Origin: DASUHT01 sp051955775
GTDB taxonomy: Bacteria; Actinomycetota; Thermoleophilia; Gaiellales; JAICJC01
Direction of reading: 5' to 3'
Length of the DNA: 20,522 bases
NCBI GenBank assembly: GCA_051955775.1
Contig: JBQCGJ010000374.1
Coordinates: forward strand, 1 to 20,522
Part shown: positions 1 through 7,847 of the stretch, one piece after another
Layout: every line of letters starts with the position of its first letter
Position numbering within the stretch: the stretch's first letter is position 1
The notes under the pieces: model-generated
Told to the model about the DNA's origin: nothing
What the model saw: only the letters and a program-made list of their open reading frames with translations
Databases searched by the model: none
Position numbers and translations under genes: made by a program

Positions 1-56
1 AGCACCGCCTCGTGGGCGAGCTCCTGGTGCACGAACCGGGCCGCCCGTGAGCGCAT
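1..56 (-). CDS. 5' fragment of an unidentified gene (runs off the window)
   Basis: An open minus-strand frame starts at ATG 56-54 and stays open to the window edge, giving 18 codons that begin MRSRAARFVHQELAHEA. The fragment is too short to assign a family. The main support for a real start is its promoter. A TACAAT hexamer lies exactly 6 bp upstream of the ATG with no Shine-Dalgarno sequence, which is the arrangement seen before many other genes in this window. It would be divergent from the small gene at 104. It could still be a chance frame, since only about 50 bases are visible. Confidence 0.4.
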   Translation of the reverse strand, partial: MRSRAARFVHQELAHEAV

Positions 57-72
57 CCGGCGATTGTATAAG
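57..72. promoter_or_regulatory. Overlapping divergent -10 elements
   Basis: On the minus strand TACAAT (63-68) lies 6 bp before ATG 56, as expected for a leaderless transcript. On the plus strand TATAAG (67-72) could serve the gene at 104, giving a leader of roughly 25 bases that contains its GGAGG. The two hexamers share two bases. No convincing -35 hexamer is visible for either. Assignment is by pattern only. Confidence 0.45.
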
Positions 73-103
73 CTCCGGCCAGTCGAGTTTCCGGAGGCAG
101 GAA

Positions 104-475
104 ATGGAGCACAACGGGAGCGGCGGCAAGTGGTTCACCGAGCGCACTGTGGTCGGGGTCGGCGACGACGGCGCCCGCGAGGTGATGACGATCTGGATCG
201 AGCGCCGGGCCGGCGCTCTGTGGGCCGTGGGGCGTGCGGTCGGCCTGGCTGAACGGCGCGACGGAGCGATCCACCGGGACGACTACGTGTTCGAGGGCTA
301 CGAGATGGGTGACGCGCTGGAGGCCGCCAACGAGGCCCTGGCGGCCGAGCTGGAGGTGGCCCGTGAGGAGGGGCGCACGCAGGACGTGGCGGAGTTCGCG
401 CCCGACGACCTGCTGCGGCCACTCGAGCGCTGGTTCTTCGGGCACGAGCCGCGACCGTCCGCCGGGACGCGCTGA
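104..475 (+). CDS. Small acidic hypothetical protein (123 aa)
   Basis: I do not recognise a family. The start is set at ATG 104 because GGAGG (93-97) sits 6 bases before it; an upstream in-frame ATG at 47 has no such site. The protein has no signal peptide, membrane segment or cysteine. The N-terminal half contains a beta-rich stretch around REVMTIWIERRAGALWAVGR. The second half is rich in Glu and Ala and probably helical (MGDALEAANEALAAELEVAREE), and the tail is polar. It is convergent with mntH, with 9 bases between the two stop codons, and divergent from the fragment at 1-56. Codon use looks like that of its neighbours. That it is a real gene is likely; its function is unknown. Confidence 0.75.
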   Translation: MEHNGSGGKWFTERTVVGVGDDGAREVMTIWIERRAGALWAVGRAVGLAERRDGAIHRDDYVFEGYEMGDALEAANEALAAELEVAREEGRTQDVAEFAPDDLLRPLERWFFGHEPRPSAGTR

Positions 476-484
476 CCGCCGGGC

Positions 485-1747
485 TCAGCCCAGCAGGGTC
501 GTCGCCAGCAGCACGATGTTCATCGCGATCACCAGCACGGCCACGCCGATGGCCGCTGCGCGCACCCACCGGCCGTTGACGAGATCGCCCATCACGTCCC
601 GGCGTGACGTCAGCCAGACCAGCGGCACAACCGCGAACGGCAGTGCGATGGACAGCACCACCTGACTCGCGATCAGCGTGGTCAGGGTGTTCACCCCCAG
701 CGCGATCACGACCAGCGCCGGGATCATGGTCACCAGGCGGCGGATGAAGACCGACACCCGCCACTGCATGAAGCCGTCCACGATCATCTGACCGGCCATG
801 GTGCCGACGGTCGAGGACGACAGCCCCGAGGCCAGGAGCGCGATCCCGAACGCGGTCGGCGCCACGCTCCCCAGCAGCGGATACAGCGTCTTGTGCGCCT
901 CCTCGATGCCGCTCACCGAGACGCCGTTGGAGAAGAACACGGCGGCGGCCATGACGACCATCGACGCGTTGATCAGGAATGCGCCGTTCATGGCCAGCAC
1001 GATATCGATCAGCTCCCGCCGGAAGTGCTGGCGGCGGCTCGTCCCGTTGAGGATCTCGTTGCGGTGCTGGACCAGGCCCGAGTGCAGGTAGACGACATGC
1101 GGCATGACCGTGGTGCCGACCATCGCCACCGCCACGTATACCGCGCTCATGTGCATGCCCGGCACCAGCATCCCGTGCATCACCGAGCCCGGATCGGGAT
1201 GGGAGATGAAGAGCTCGACGAAGAACGCGGCGCCGATCACGCCGACGAACGTCATGATCGCCATCTCGAAGCTCGAGTGGCCGCGCCGCTGGATCGCCAG
1301 CAGGCCGAACGAGATGACGGCGGTCAGCAGCGCCGACGGCAGCAGTCCCAGCCCGAACAGGATCTGCATGCCGATCGCCGCGCCCAGAAACTCCGCCAGG
1401 TCGGTCGCCATCGCCGCACCCTCGGCGGCGATCCACAGCCCGATCGTGGTGCGCCGCCCGGAGTTGGCGCGGATGGCCTGGGGCAGCGTCATGCCGGACG
1501 CGATGCCGAGCTTCGCGGACAGCGACTGGATCAGGATGGCCATCAGGTTGGACGCCACCAGCACCCACAACAGCAGGTACCCGAACTGGGCGCCCGCCTG
1601 GATGTTGGTGGCGAAGTTGCCGGGGTCCATGTACGCCACGCTGGCCACGAAGGCCGGACCCAGGAACGGCAGCACGCGGCGTACGTGCTCCCACGGCGAC
1701 CGCACCTCGACCGGCGCGACGGCTGCGCGCACGGTGTTCGGGGTCAC
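485..1747 (-). CDS. mntH: NRAMP-family Mn2+/H+ symporter MntH
   Basis: This is a proton-coupled divalent metal importer of the NRAMP family, an inner-membrane protein that most likely takes up Mn2+. It has 420 residues, the usual size for bacterial MntH, with about eleven hydrophobic segments. The family metal-site motifs are present: DPGN at residues 41-44 in TM1 and MPH at 215-217 in TM6. The conserved GMTLPQ loop is at about 85-90. The start is GTG 1747, which overlaps the mntR stop as GTGA and has GGAGG 7 bases upstream inside mntR, so the two are translationally coupled. Sharing an operon with a DtxR/MntR regulator supports manganese as substrate and repression when Mn is replete. Iron or other divalent metals cannot be excluded from sequence. 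Confidence 0.93.
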   Translation of the reverse strand: MTPNTVRAAVAPVEVRSPWEHVRRVLPFLGPAFVASVAYMDPGNFATNIQAGAQFGYLLLWVLVASNLMAILIQSLSAKLGIASGMTLPQAIRANSGRRTTIGLWIAAEGAAMATDLAEFLGAAIGMQILFGLGLLPSALLTAVISFGLLAIQRRGHSSFEMAIMTFVGVIGAAFFVELFISHPDPGSVMHGMLVPGMHMSAVYVAVAMVGTTVMPHVVYLHSGLVQHRNEILNGTSRRQHFRRELIDIVLAMNGAFLINASMVVMAAAVFFSNGVSVSGIEEAHKTLYPLLGSVAPTAFGIALLASGLSSSTVGTMAGQMIVDGFMQWRVSVFIRRLVTMIPALVVIALGVNTLTTLIASQVVLSIALPFAVVPLVWLTSRRDVMGDLVNGRWVRAAAIGVAVLVIAMNIVLLATTLLG

Positions 1748-2406
1748 GCCTCGACCTCCACGCGGATGCGCCCCGCCAACTCGACGCCGAGCGCATGCGG
1801 CTCGCCCGCCACCGACACCGTGACCGGGCCGCCGAAGGGGGCCTTGTCGACGAGTTCGATGCGGGCATCGGGCACCAGCCCGAGCTGGCCCAGATACCGG
1901 AGCAGCGGCGGATCGCCGTCGGGCACCTGGCGCACCACCGCCATCTGCCCGGGCTCCAGCTCCGCCAGACGCAGGCTGTCGGCGGTCGTGATCACGAGGT
2001 CGGGAGTGGGGATGGGATCCCCGTGCGGATCGGTCAGCGGATAGCCCAGCGCGCGGTCGATCGTCGCCTCGAGCTCCTCCGAAAGGTGGTGCTCGAGCCG
2101 TTCCGCCTCGCCGTGCACCGCATCCCAGGGCAGCCCCAGCTCGCGGGTCAGATACAGCTCCAGCAGCCGGTGATGCCGCAGCACCTCGAGGGCGACCAGG
2201 CGGCCGGCCTCGGTCAGCTCGACGCCGCGATACGGCGTGTGCTCGGCCAGGCCCATGGCGGCGAGCTTCTTGACCATTGCTGTGGCCGACGCCGCCGACA
2301 CGCCCATCGACGCGGCCAGCGCGTTCGTCGTGGCGGGCCCATCCTCGCGCGTCTGGAGCAGGTAGATCTGCTTGACGTAATCCTGAACAGCTTCCGACTG
2401 AGTCAT
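1744..2406 (-). CDS. mntR: DtxR/MntR-family metal-dependent repressor
   Basis: This is a metal-sensing transcriptional repressor of the DtxR superfamily, 220 residues. It has an N-terminal winged helix (about 1-65), a dimerisation and metal-binding domain (about 66-140) and a C-terminal SH3/FeoA-like domain (about 145-220), as in IdeR/DtxR. The metal site looks MntR-type. Asp9 occupies the position of DtxR Met10, and His79, Glu102, Glu105 and His106 match MntR His77, Glu99, Glu102 and His103. Lys12 replaces the MntR Glu11. Co-transcription with mntH points to Mn2+ homeostasis. The start is ATG 2406, which has no Shine-Dalgarno; a promoter ends just upstream, so the mRNA is probably leaderless or nearly so. 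The gene is probably autoregulated through the palindrome in that promoter. Confidence 0.88.
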   Translation of the reverse strand: MTQSEAVQDYVKQIYLLQTREDGPATTNALAASMGVSAASATAMVKKLAAMGLAEHTPYRGVELTEAGRLVALEVLRHHRLLELYLTRELGLPWDAVHGEAERLEHHLSEELEATIDRALGYPLTDPHGDPIPTPDLVITTADSLRLAELEPGQMAVVRQVPDGDPPLLRYLGQLGLVPDARIELVDKAPFGGPVTVSVAGEPHALGVELAGRIRVEVEA

Positions 2407-2410
2407 CTAA

Positions 2411-2444
2411 ACCGGATTTTAGCCTACGCTAAACCCGGTATCAA
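2411..2444 (-). promoter_or_regulatory. mntRH promoter with embedded DtxR/MntR-like operator
   Basis: Minus-strand -35 TTGATA (2439-2444), a 17-bp spacer and -10 TAAAAT (2416-2421) make the best sigma-A-type promoter in the window. The -10 ends 9 bp before the mntR ATG. A perfect inverted repeat, TTTAGC-CTAC-GCTAAA (2418-2433), fills the spacer and overlaps the -10. Weaker ACCGG/CCGGT arms extend it to about 2411-2439. The TTAG...CTAA arms resemble DtxR/IdeR-type boxes, so autorepression is a natural inference. The promoter lies just after the mqnD stop and makes mntRH its own unit. Confidence 0.72.
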
Positions 2445-2451
2445 GGCCGAC

Positions 2452-3282
2452 TCAACCGAGGATCTGAAGCGGCGCCGTGCGGCCGTCGATCACGCCCGCC
2501 TCGCGGGCTGTGCGTTCGAGCGTGTCCAGCGCCCGCCGGCCGTCCTCGCCCAGATCGGCCGTGTGCTCGGTCACGTACAGCTCGACGTACGGCCAGATCA
2601 CGTCCTCGGCCATCTCCTGGGCGTGCGCGCGGATCGTGCTCAGGGTTTCCTGGCGATTCGCCCATGCGTAGGCGATCGAATCCTGGATGACGGCGGTGGC
2701 GGTCTCGGCGACGCCGTCCGGCAGATCCAGCCGGGCCAGGATGCCGCCCAGCGGGATAGGCGCGCGCGCCAGCTGCTCGAATGACGCGCCCAGATCCTCG
2801 ACCAGCACCAGACCGTCCCGCTGATAGGTCAGCCGGCCCTCGTGGATCAGCACCCCGAGGTCGGCGTCGCCGGCCAGCAGAGACGGCCCGATGTCCGAGA
2901 ACACGGCATGTGAGATGTGGCCGCCGTCGGGGTGCAGGCAGCGGTAGAGCAACGTGCCAGTGGTGGTCTGACCAGGGCACAGAACACGCGCCGCCGGGTG
3001 CGGAGACACGCCCTCTCGGGCCGACACGAGCAGGGGGCCGACACCGAACCCCAGGGCCGAGCCGGCAGCCAGCACGCCGTACCGGTCAGCCAGCAGCAGC
3101 GCGGCGTGGTAGCTCCCCTTGGACAGGTCGTAGCGCCCGGCGAACAGGCCGTCGTTCAGCTGCTGCACGTCGTGCAGCTCGACGTCCATGTCGAGTCCGC
3201 GCATGTCGATCCTGCGGTGCAGGATGGCGTGGAACGCGAAGGTGTCGTTCGGACACGGCGAGATCCCCACCCGCAGCCTCAC
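2452..3282 (-). CDS. mqnD: 1,4-dihydroxy-6-naphthoate synthase MqnD
   Basis: MqnD converts cyclic dehypoxanthine futalosine to 1,4-dihydroxy-6-naphthoate, a late cytosolic step of the futalosine route to menaquinone. The product is 276 residues, the family norm. It has the periplasmic-binding-protein-like fold signature SPCPNDTF at residues 8-15, the GFGVGPLLV segment, the IHEGRLTY segment and the C-terminal AHAQEMAEDVIWPYVELYV block typical of MqnD. The start is GTG 3282, overlapping the mqnB stop as GTGA, with GGAGG 8 bases upstream; longer in-frame starts would run through mqnB. Its pairing with futalosine hydrolase confirms the pathway. The menaquinone genes mqnA, mqnC and mqnE are not in this window. 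Confidence 0.93.
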   Translation of the reverse strand: MRLRVGISPCPNDTFAFHAILHRRIDMRGLDMDVELHDVQQLNDGLFAGRYDLSKGSYHAALLLADRYGVLAAGSALGFGVGPLLVSAREGVSPHPAARVLCPGQTTTGTLLYRCLHPDGGHISHAVFSDIGPSLLAGDADLGVLIHEGRLTYQRDGLVLVEDLGASFEQLARAPIPLGGILARLDLPDGVAETATAVIQDSIAYAWANRQETLSTIRAHAQEMAEDVIWPYVELYVTEHTADLGEDGRRALDTLERTAREAGVIDGRTAPLQILG

Positions 3283-3848
3283 GACAGCGCCTCCTCGAGC
3301 GCGATCCGCGCCGCCGCCAGCCCTTCCGCCATCCGCCACTGCGAGCGGTCGCGCTCACCGGCCCGGTTGGAGATGCCACGGATGATCGTCACCGGCACGC
3401 CGAACCGTGTACCCGCCAGCGCGACCGCGTATCCCTCCATGTCCTCGGCGGCCGCCGCCGGGTGCCGCCCGACCACCGCCCGGGCGGCATCCGCGTCGCC
3501 GCTCGCATGGGCCACGGACACCAGCTCAGGGCCGCCCGCGGGAATCAGCTCGAGGGTGTCCCGGCCGCCGAATCCCAGCTCTGCGGCTGTATGGCCGCCC
3601 GCGCCGATGCCGTCGCAGGTCACGCGGCCGGCCACCATCGCCGATCCCAGCGGGTACGCGATGTCGTCGTAGGTGCCGGCGGCACCAACCAGCACCACGC
3701 CGTCCGCGGCCGCCGGGATACCCGCGATCGCATGCGCGGCGCCGACGCCGGCGGCGGCCAGCCCGAACCCGCATACGGCCACCGCCACGGATGGGCGGTC
3801 GGCGAACAGCATGTCCCGCTCCAGCTCGGTCGGCACCAGTATCAGCAC
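3279..3848 (-). CDS. mqnB: Futalosine hydrolase MqnB
   Basis: This nucleosidase of the phosphorylase/hydrolase superfamily removes hypoxanthine from futalosine to give dehypoxanthine futalosine, the substrate of MqnC. It has 189 residues, slightly short for the family. Key blocks are EDMEGYAVA at 135-143, which carries the Met-Glu ribose-contact pair, and the futalosine-specific block RGISNRAGERDRSQW at 157-171. The N-terminal strand MLILVPTELE opens the fold directly, so GTG 3848 is a suitable start. Its only plausible Shine-Dalgarno, GGAG at 3856-3859, is 7 bases upstream and lies inside the stem of the hairpin between nadA and mqnB. MTA/SAH nucleosidase is the alternative family, but the SNRAGERDRSQW block and the mqnD partner argue against it. 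Confidence 0.88.
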   Translation of the reverse strand: MLILVPTELERDMLFADRPSVAVAVCGFGLAAAGVGAAHAIAGIPAAADGVVLVGAAGTYDDIAYPLGSAMVAGRVTCDGIGAGGHTAAELGFGGRDTLELIPAGGPELVSVAHASGDADAARAVVGRHPAAAAEDMEGYAVALAGTRFGVPVTIIRGISNRAGERDRSQWRMAEGLAAARIALEEALS

Positions 3849-3849
3849 G

Positions 3850-3897
3850 CTAGTGCTCCGTGCCGCTCATCAAGCGAGCTTTGGCGCGGAGCACTAG
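3850..3897 (-). promoter_or_regulatory. Long hairpin covering the nadA stop and the mqnB ribosome-binding site
   Basis: The arms CTAGTGCTCCGTGCC (3850-3864) and 3883-3897 are complementary over 15 bp with one mismatch (A.C in the minus-strand RNA). A 4-bp inner stem (3865-3868 with 3876-3879) sits within the 18-base gap. The 5' arm on the RNA begins right before the nadA TAG (3896-3894). The 3' arm contains GGAG, the mqnB Shine-Dalgarno, and ends 1 base before GTG 3848. There is no U-tract, so a simple intrinsic terminator is less likely than an attenuating or translation-coupling structure. It could also be a dispersed palindromic repeat. Confidence 0.75.
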
Positions 3898-4840
3898 GAG
3901 ATCTCGACCATGCGCTGGATCGCGCCCCGGGCCGCCGCGGCCACGTCGGGCGGCACTGTCACCCGGTGCCGGCCGTCTCGCAGGGAGTCGCGCAGCTTCT
4001 CCAGGGTGATCATCTTCATGTACCGGCACACCGCCCGCTCGGACATGGCGTAGAACCGCTTGTCCGGTGCGTCCTTGGCCAACCGGTGCAGTATCCCGGT
4101 CTCCGTCGCCACCACGAACTCGGTGCGGGGAGCCGACGCCGCATGGCGCACCATGCCCTCGGTGGACAGCACATGCGTGCGTGCGCCCAGGGCGCGGTCG
4201 TTGGCGGCGGCGTACATGCATTGGCTGGCGCAACCGCACTCCGGGTGGATCAGCAGATCGGCCTCAGGGTGGGCGTCCAGATGACGGCTGATGTCCGCTG
4301 CGCGGATGCCTGCGTGCACGTGGCACTCCCCGGGCCAGATCTTCATCCGCCGGCCGGTCACGCGCTCCAGGTAGCTGCCCAGGAACATGTCGGGCAGGAA
4401 CAGGATGTCCCGCTCCTCGGGCACGGCCTCGATCACCGCGCGGGCGTTGCCCGACGTGCAGCAGAAGTCGGACAGCGCCTTCACCTCCGCCGTCGTGTTC
4501 ACATAGCTGACAACTACCGCGCCTGGGTTCTCGTCCTTCCAGCGCCGCAGAGCAGCGGCGTCGATCGATGCGGCGAGCGAGCAGCCGGCGTCCAGGTCGG
4601 GGATCAGCACGGTCTTGTCTGGGGCCAGGATGGCTGCCGTCTCGGCCATGAAGTGCACGCCGCAAAAGACGATCATGTCGGCCTCTGTGGCGGCCGCCTG
4701 CTGAGACAGGCCGAGCGAGTCGCCCACGAAATCGGCGACATCCTGTACATCGGGGACCTGGTAGTTGTGGGCCAGGATGACGGCGTTTCGCTCCGCCGCC
4801 AGTGCCCGCACCTGATCCGCCAGCGTCCCCTCGGGGGCGG

Positions 4841-4853
<13 letters not shown>
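3894..4853 (-). CDS. nadA: Quinolinate synthase NadA
   Basis: NadA is a cytosolic [4Fe-4S] enzyme that condenses iminoaspartate with dihydroxyacetone phosphate to quinolinate. It has 319 residues. The three single cluster cysteines fit by motif and spacing: Cys91 (DLDAGC), Cys177 (WPGEC) and Cys276 (AVCRYMKMITLEK). Substrate motifs HNYQ (29-32), FCGVHFMAE (63-71), SYVNT and HPEC are also present. The start is ATG 4853, with GGAGG 6 bases upstream, 13 bases inside the 3' end of nadC; the frame is open further upstream but only as a shadow of nadC. It is the last of the nadB-nadC-nadA set. Its stop codon lies in the foot of the hairpin that precedes mqnB. Confidence 0.95.
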
Positions 4854-5655
<802 letters not shown>

Positions 5656-5659
<4 letters not shown>

Positions 5660-7146
5660 CTGACCAGCGTGGGGGTCTGACCGGCCGTCCAGCGCGCCGG
5701 CTGAGGGCTCTCCGCCGGATGGTCCCGGCGCACGTGCGCGCCCCGGCTCTCGGTGCGGGCGATGGCCGCACGTGTGATCATCGAGGCCGTCAGCACCGGG
5801 TTGGTCGGGCGCTGGCGGTCGAGCCAACCGGCCAGGTCCTCGAGTTGACTGCCCTCGCGCACGGGGCCTGCCTGCCGCCACATGCGGTCGCGGAGCTCGG
5901 CCAGCGGCGCCCGCGCCATGGGCCGTTCGGGGGCGGATGAATCAACCGCCCCACCGGCCGAGGCATCCAGGCCCGTGGCCACCGCGCGGTGCGAGAACAC
6001 GAAGCACTCCAGGAGCGAATTCGAGGCCAGGCGGTTCGCGCCGTGGACGCCGGTGCAGGCGCACTCGCCGCTGGCGTACAGCCCGGCCAGCGTCGTCGCG
6101 CCATCCAGGTCGGTGGCCACGCCGCCCATCAGGTAGTGCGCCGCCGGTGAGACCGGAATCCGGTCGCGGGCGAGGTCGAGACCCACCGCGGCGCAGCCGT
6201 CGACGAGGTTCGGGAATCGCGCCCGCACACGGCCGGCGTCGAGGTGGCGAAGGCTCAGGTAGGACGGATGGCCGGCCTCCTGCCGTCGCTGGAGAACACC
6301 CGCCACCACGTCTCGCGGAGCCAGCTCGGCGTCGGGATGCTCGGCCTGCATGAACCGATCGCCGTCCGCTCCGACGAGGTGGGCGCCCTCACCGCGCACG
6401 GCCTCGGAGATCAGGAACGCCCGCTCGCCGACCGCCAGCGCGGTGGGATGGAACTGCACGAACTCCATGTCGGTGACCGCGGCGCCGGCGCGCGCGGCGA
6501 TGGCGATCCCATCGCCCGTGGCGCCTGCGGGGTTGGTGGTACGTGCATAGAGCGCCCCCGCCCCGCCGGTCGCCAGCAGGGTCATCCGCGCGTGCACCGG
6601 CCGCAGCTCGTCGTGCCCCAGCACCCAGGCGCCGTGGCAGCCGTCGGCGTCGGCGATCAACGCCAGCACTGCCGCGTGCTCCACCACACGGATCCGCGGC
6701 TCGGCCAGCACGCGTTCGATCAGCGTCTCGGCGATGGCCGCTCCCGTGGCGCTGCCGCGGGCATGCAGGATGCGCCGTCGTCCATGGCCGCCCTCCCGGC
6801 CGAGCGCGAAGCGCCCGTCCGGCGTGCGGTCGAACGGCACCCCGAGCCGGCTGAGGTCGGCCACCCGGTCGACGCCCTCGCGGACGAGCACCGCCACGGC
6901 CGCCGTGTCGCACAGGCCGCGACCTGCGCGGATGGTGTCCACGGCGTGCTGCCCGGGATCGTCGTCGGGCCCGATTGCAGCGGCGATTCCGCCCTGGGCC
7001 ATGAAGGAGTTGGAGGCTCGCAGCGAGCCCTTGGTGACGATCGTCGCGGTGGCGGTCGCCTCCGCCGCTCTGAGCGCGGCGTACAGGCCTGCCAGTCCGG
7101 CGCCGATGACGAGCACGTCCGTCGTGGTGGGAAGCTCTTCGCCCAA
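5656..7146 (-). CDS. nadB: L-aspartate oxidase NadB
   Basis: NadB is an FAD enzyme that oxidises L-aspartate to iminoaspartate, the first step of de novo NAD synthesis. It has 496 residues, a little under the common 520-540. The FAD dinucleotide motif GAGLAG is at 15-20. Further family blocks are NSFMAQGGIAA, the HARGSATG segment, FVQFHPTAL, SEAVRGEGA, AAHYLMGG and GLYASGECACTGVHGANRL, followed by SNSLLE. The C-terminal helical domain ends near the conserved ESRGAH. The start is taken as TTG 7146, the only candidate ahead of the FAD motif; the GTG inside that motif is too late. There is no Shine-Dalgarno, but TAATAT lies 8 bp upstream. Succinate dehydrogenase or fumarate reductase flavoprotein is the alternative family and is excluded by the nadC/nadA partners. 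Confidence 0.93.
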
Positions 7147-7154
7147 CTCGCGGG

Positions 7155-7174
7155 ATATTAGCTCAAGTGACTAA
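7155..7174 (-). promoter_or_regulatory. nadBCA promoter -10 with overlapping inverted repeat
   Basis: TAATAT on the minus strand (7155-7160) ends 8 bp before the nadB TTG, so transcription should start within a base or two of the start codon. No consensus -35 is visible. TTAG at 7158-7161 and CTAA at 7171-7174 form a 4-bp inverted repeat with a 9-bp gap overlapping the -10. This is a weak candidate operator with no regulator assigned. Confidence 0.45.
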
Positions 7175-7181
7175 AACGTGA

Positions 7182-7210
7182 GGGAATGAGCTTCAGGGGT
7201 GGCCCGTTAT
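7182..7210 (+). promoter_or_regulatory. SigR/SigH-type autoregulatory promoter
   Basis: GGGAAT (7182-7187), an 18-bp spacer and GTTAT (7206-7210) match the known SigR/SigH promoter consensus (GGGAAT, 18-19 bp, GTT) immediately ahead of a SigR-like gene. The expected transcription start is near 7216-7218. That places the ATG at 7209 inside the promoter and favours the ATG at 7221. Confidence 0.7.
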
Positions 7211-7220
7211 GGAGACTGGC

Positions 7221-7847
7221 ATGTTGATGGTTCCTGATACGCTCGATTTCATGGCTGAGCGAGAAGATGGCGAGGCGATGGGTCCCGGGCTCGCGCAGGC
7301 GCAGGAGGCTCGCGACCGCGCGTGGTTCGAGGAGGAGGCGCTGTCCCACGCCGAGCACCTGTACCGGATCGCGCTGCGGCTGACCGGGACACCCCAGACG
7401 GCCGAGGATCTGGTGCAGGAGACGTACCTGCGCGCCTTCCGCGCCTGGCGCAGCTATCAGCCGGGCACCAATCTGGCCGCCTGGCTGGCCACAATTCTGC
7501 GCAATGCCTTCCTGGACGAGGCGCGCAAGCAGAACCGGCGGCCGGTGTCGGAGTCGCTGGACGAGCACGGCGACTATTACCTGTACAACCAGCTCGCCCG
7601 CGACCAGCAGGAGCCGCAGGAGGAGGTCATAAACCGCCTCTCCAGCGGCGCTATTGTGGACTCGCTGGCGGCGGTGCCGCCGGTGTTCCGGGAGGCGGTC
7701 GTGCTGGTGGACGTGGGCGAGTTCAGCTACGCGGAGGCAGCGGAGATCCTGAACGTCCCCATCGGCACCGTGATGTCCAGGTTGTACCGTGGTCGCCGGC
7801 TGCTCAAGCAGGCGCTGGCCGACCGAACGAACGAGGAAACGACGTGA
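7221..7847 (+). CDS. ECF sigma factor, SigR/SigH-like
   Basis: This is an ECF sigma factor of the SigR/SigH (thiol-oxidative stress) type, 208 residues from this start. Region 2 runs through AEDLVQETYLRAFRAW and TNLAAWLATILRNAFLDEARK. Region 4 carries the helix-turn-helix FSYAEAAEILNVPIGTVMSRLYRGRRLLKQAL. Three starts are possible: ATG 7209, ATG 7221 and ATG 7251. I chose 7221 because GGAG lies 6 bases upstream and because 7209 falls within the -10 of the SigR-type promoter. If that promoter is used, its mRNA would begin only a few bases before 7221, and 7251 is also usable. The stop overlaps the anti-sigma start by one base (TGATG). The group assignment rests on the RsrA-like partner and the promoter, as well as on the sequence. 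Confidence 0.88.
   Translation: MLMVPDTLDFMAEREDGEAMGPGLAQAQEARDRAWFEEEALSHAEHLYRIALRLTGTPQTAEDLVQETYLRAFRAWRSYQPGTNLAAWLATILRNAFLDEARKQNRRPVSESLDEHGDYYLYNQLARDQQEPQEEVINRLSSGAIVDSLAAVPPVFREAVVLVDVGEFSYAEAAEILNVPIGTVMSRLYRGRRLLKQALADRTNEETT

Noticed and set aside
481..491. GGGCTCAGCCC palindrome between the stops at 475 and 485
   Set aside because: The stem would be four base pairs with a 3-base loop, too weak to call a terminator.
135..1868. Minus-strand open frame of 577 codons overlapping mntH and the gene at 104
   Set aside because: It is out of frame with mntH, which has full NRAMP motifs; the product is Arg/Pro-rich low-complexity sequence.
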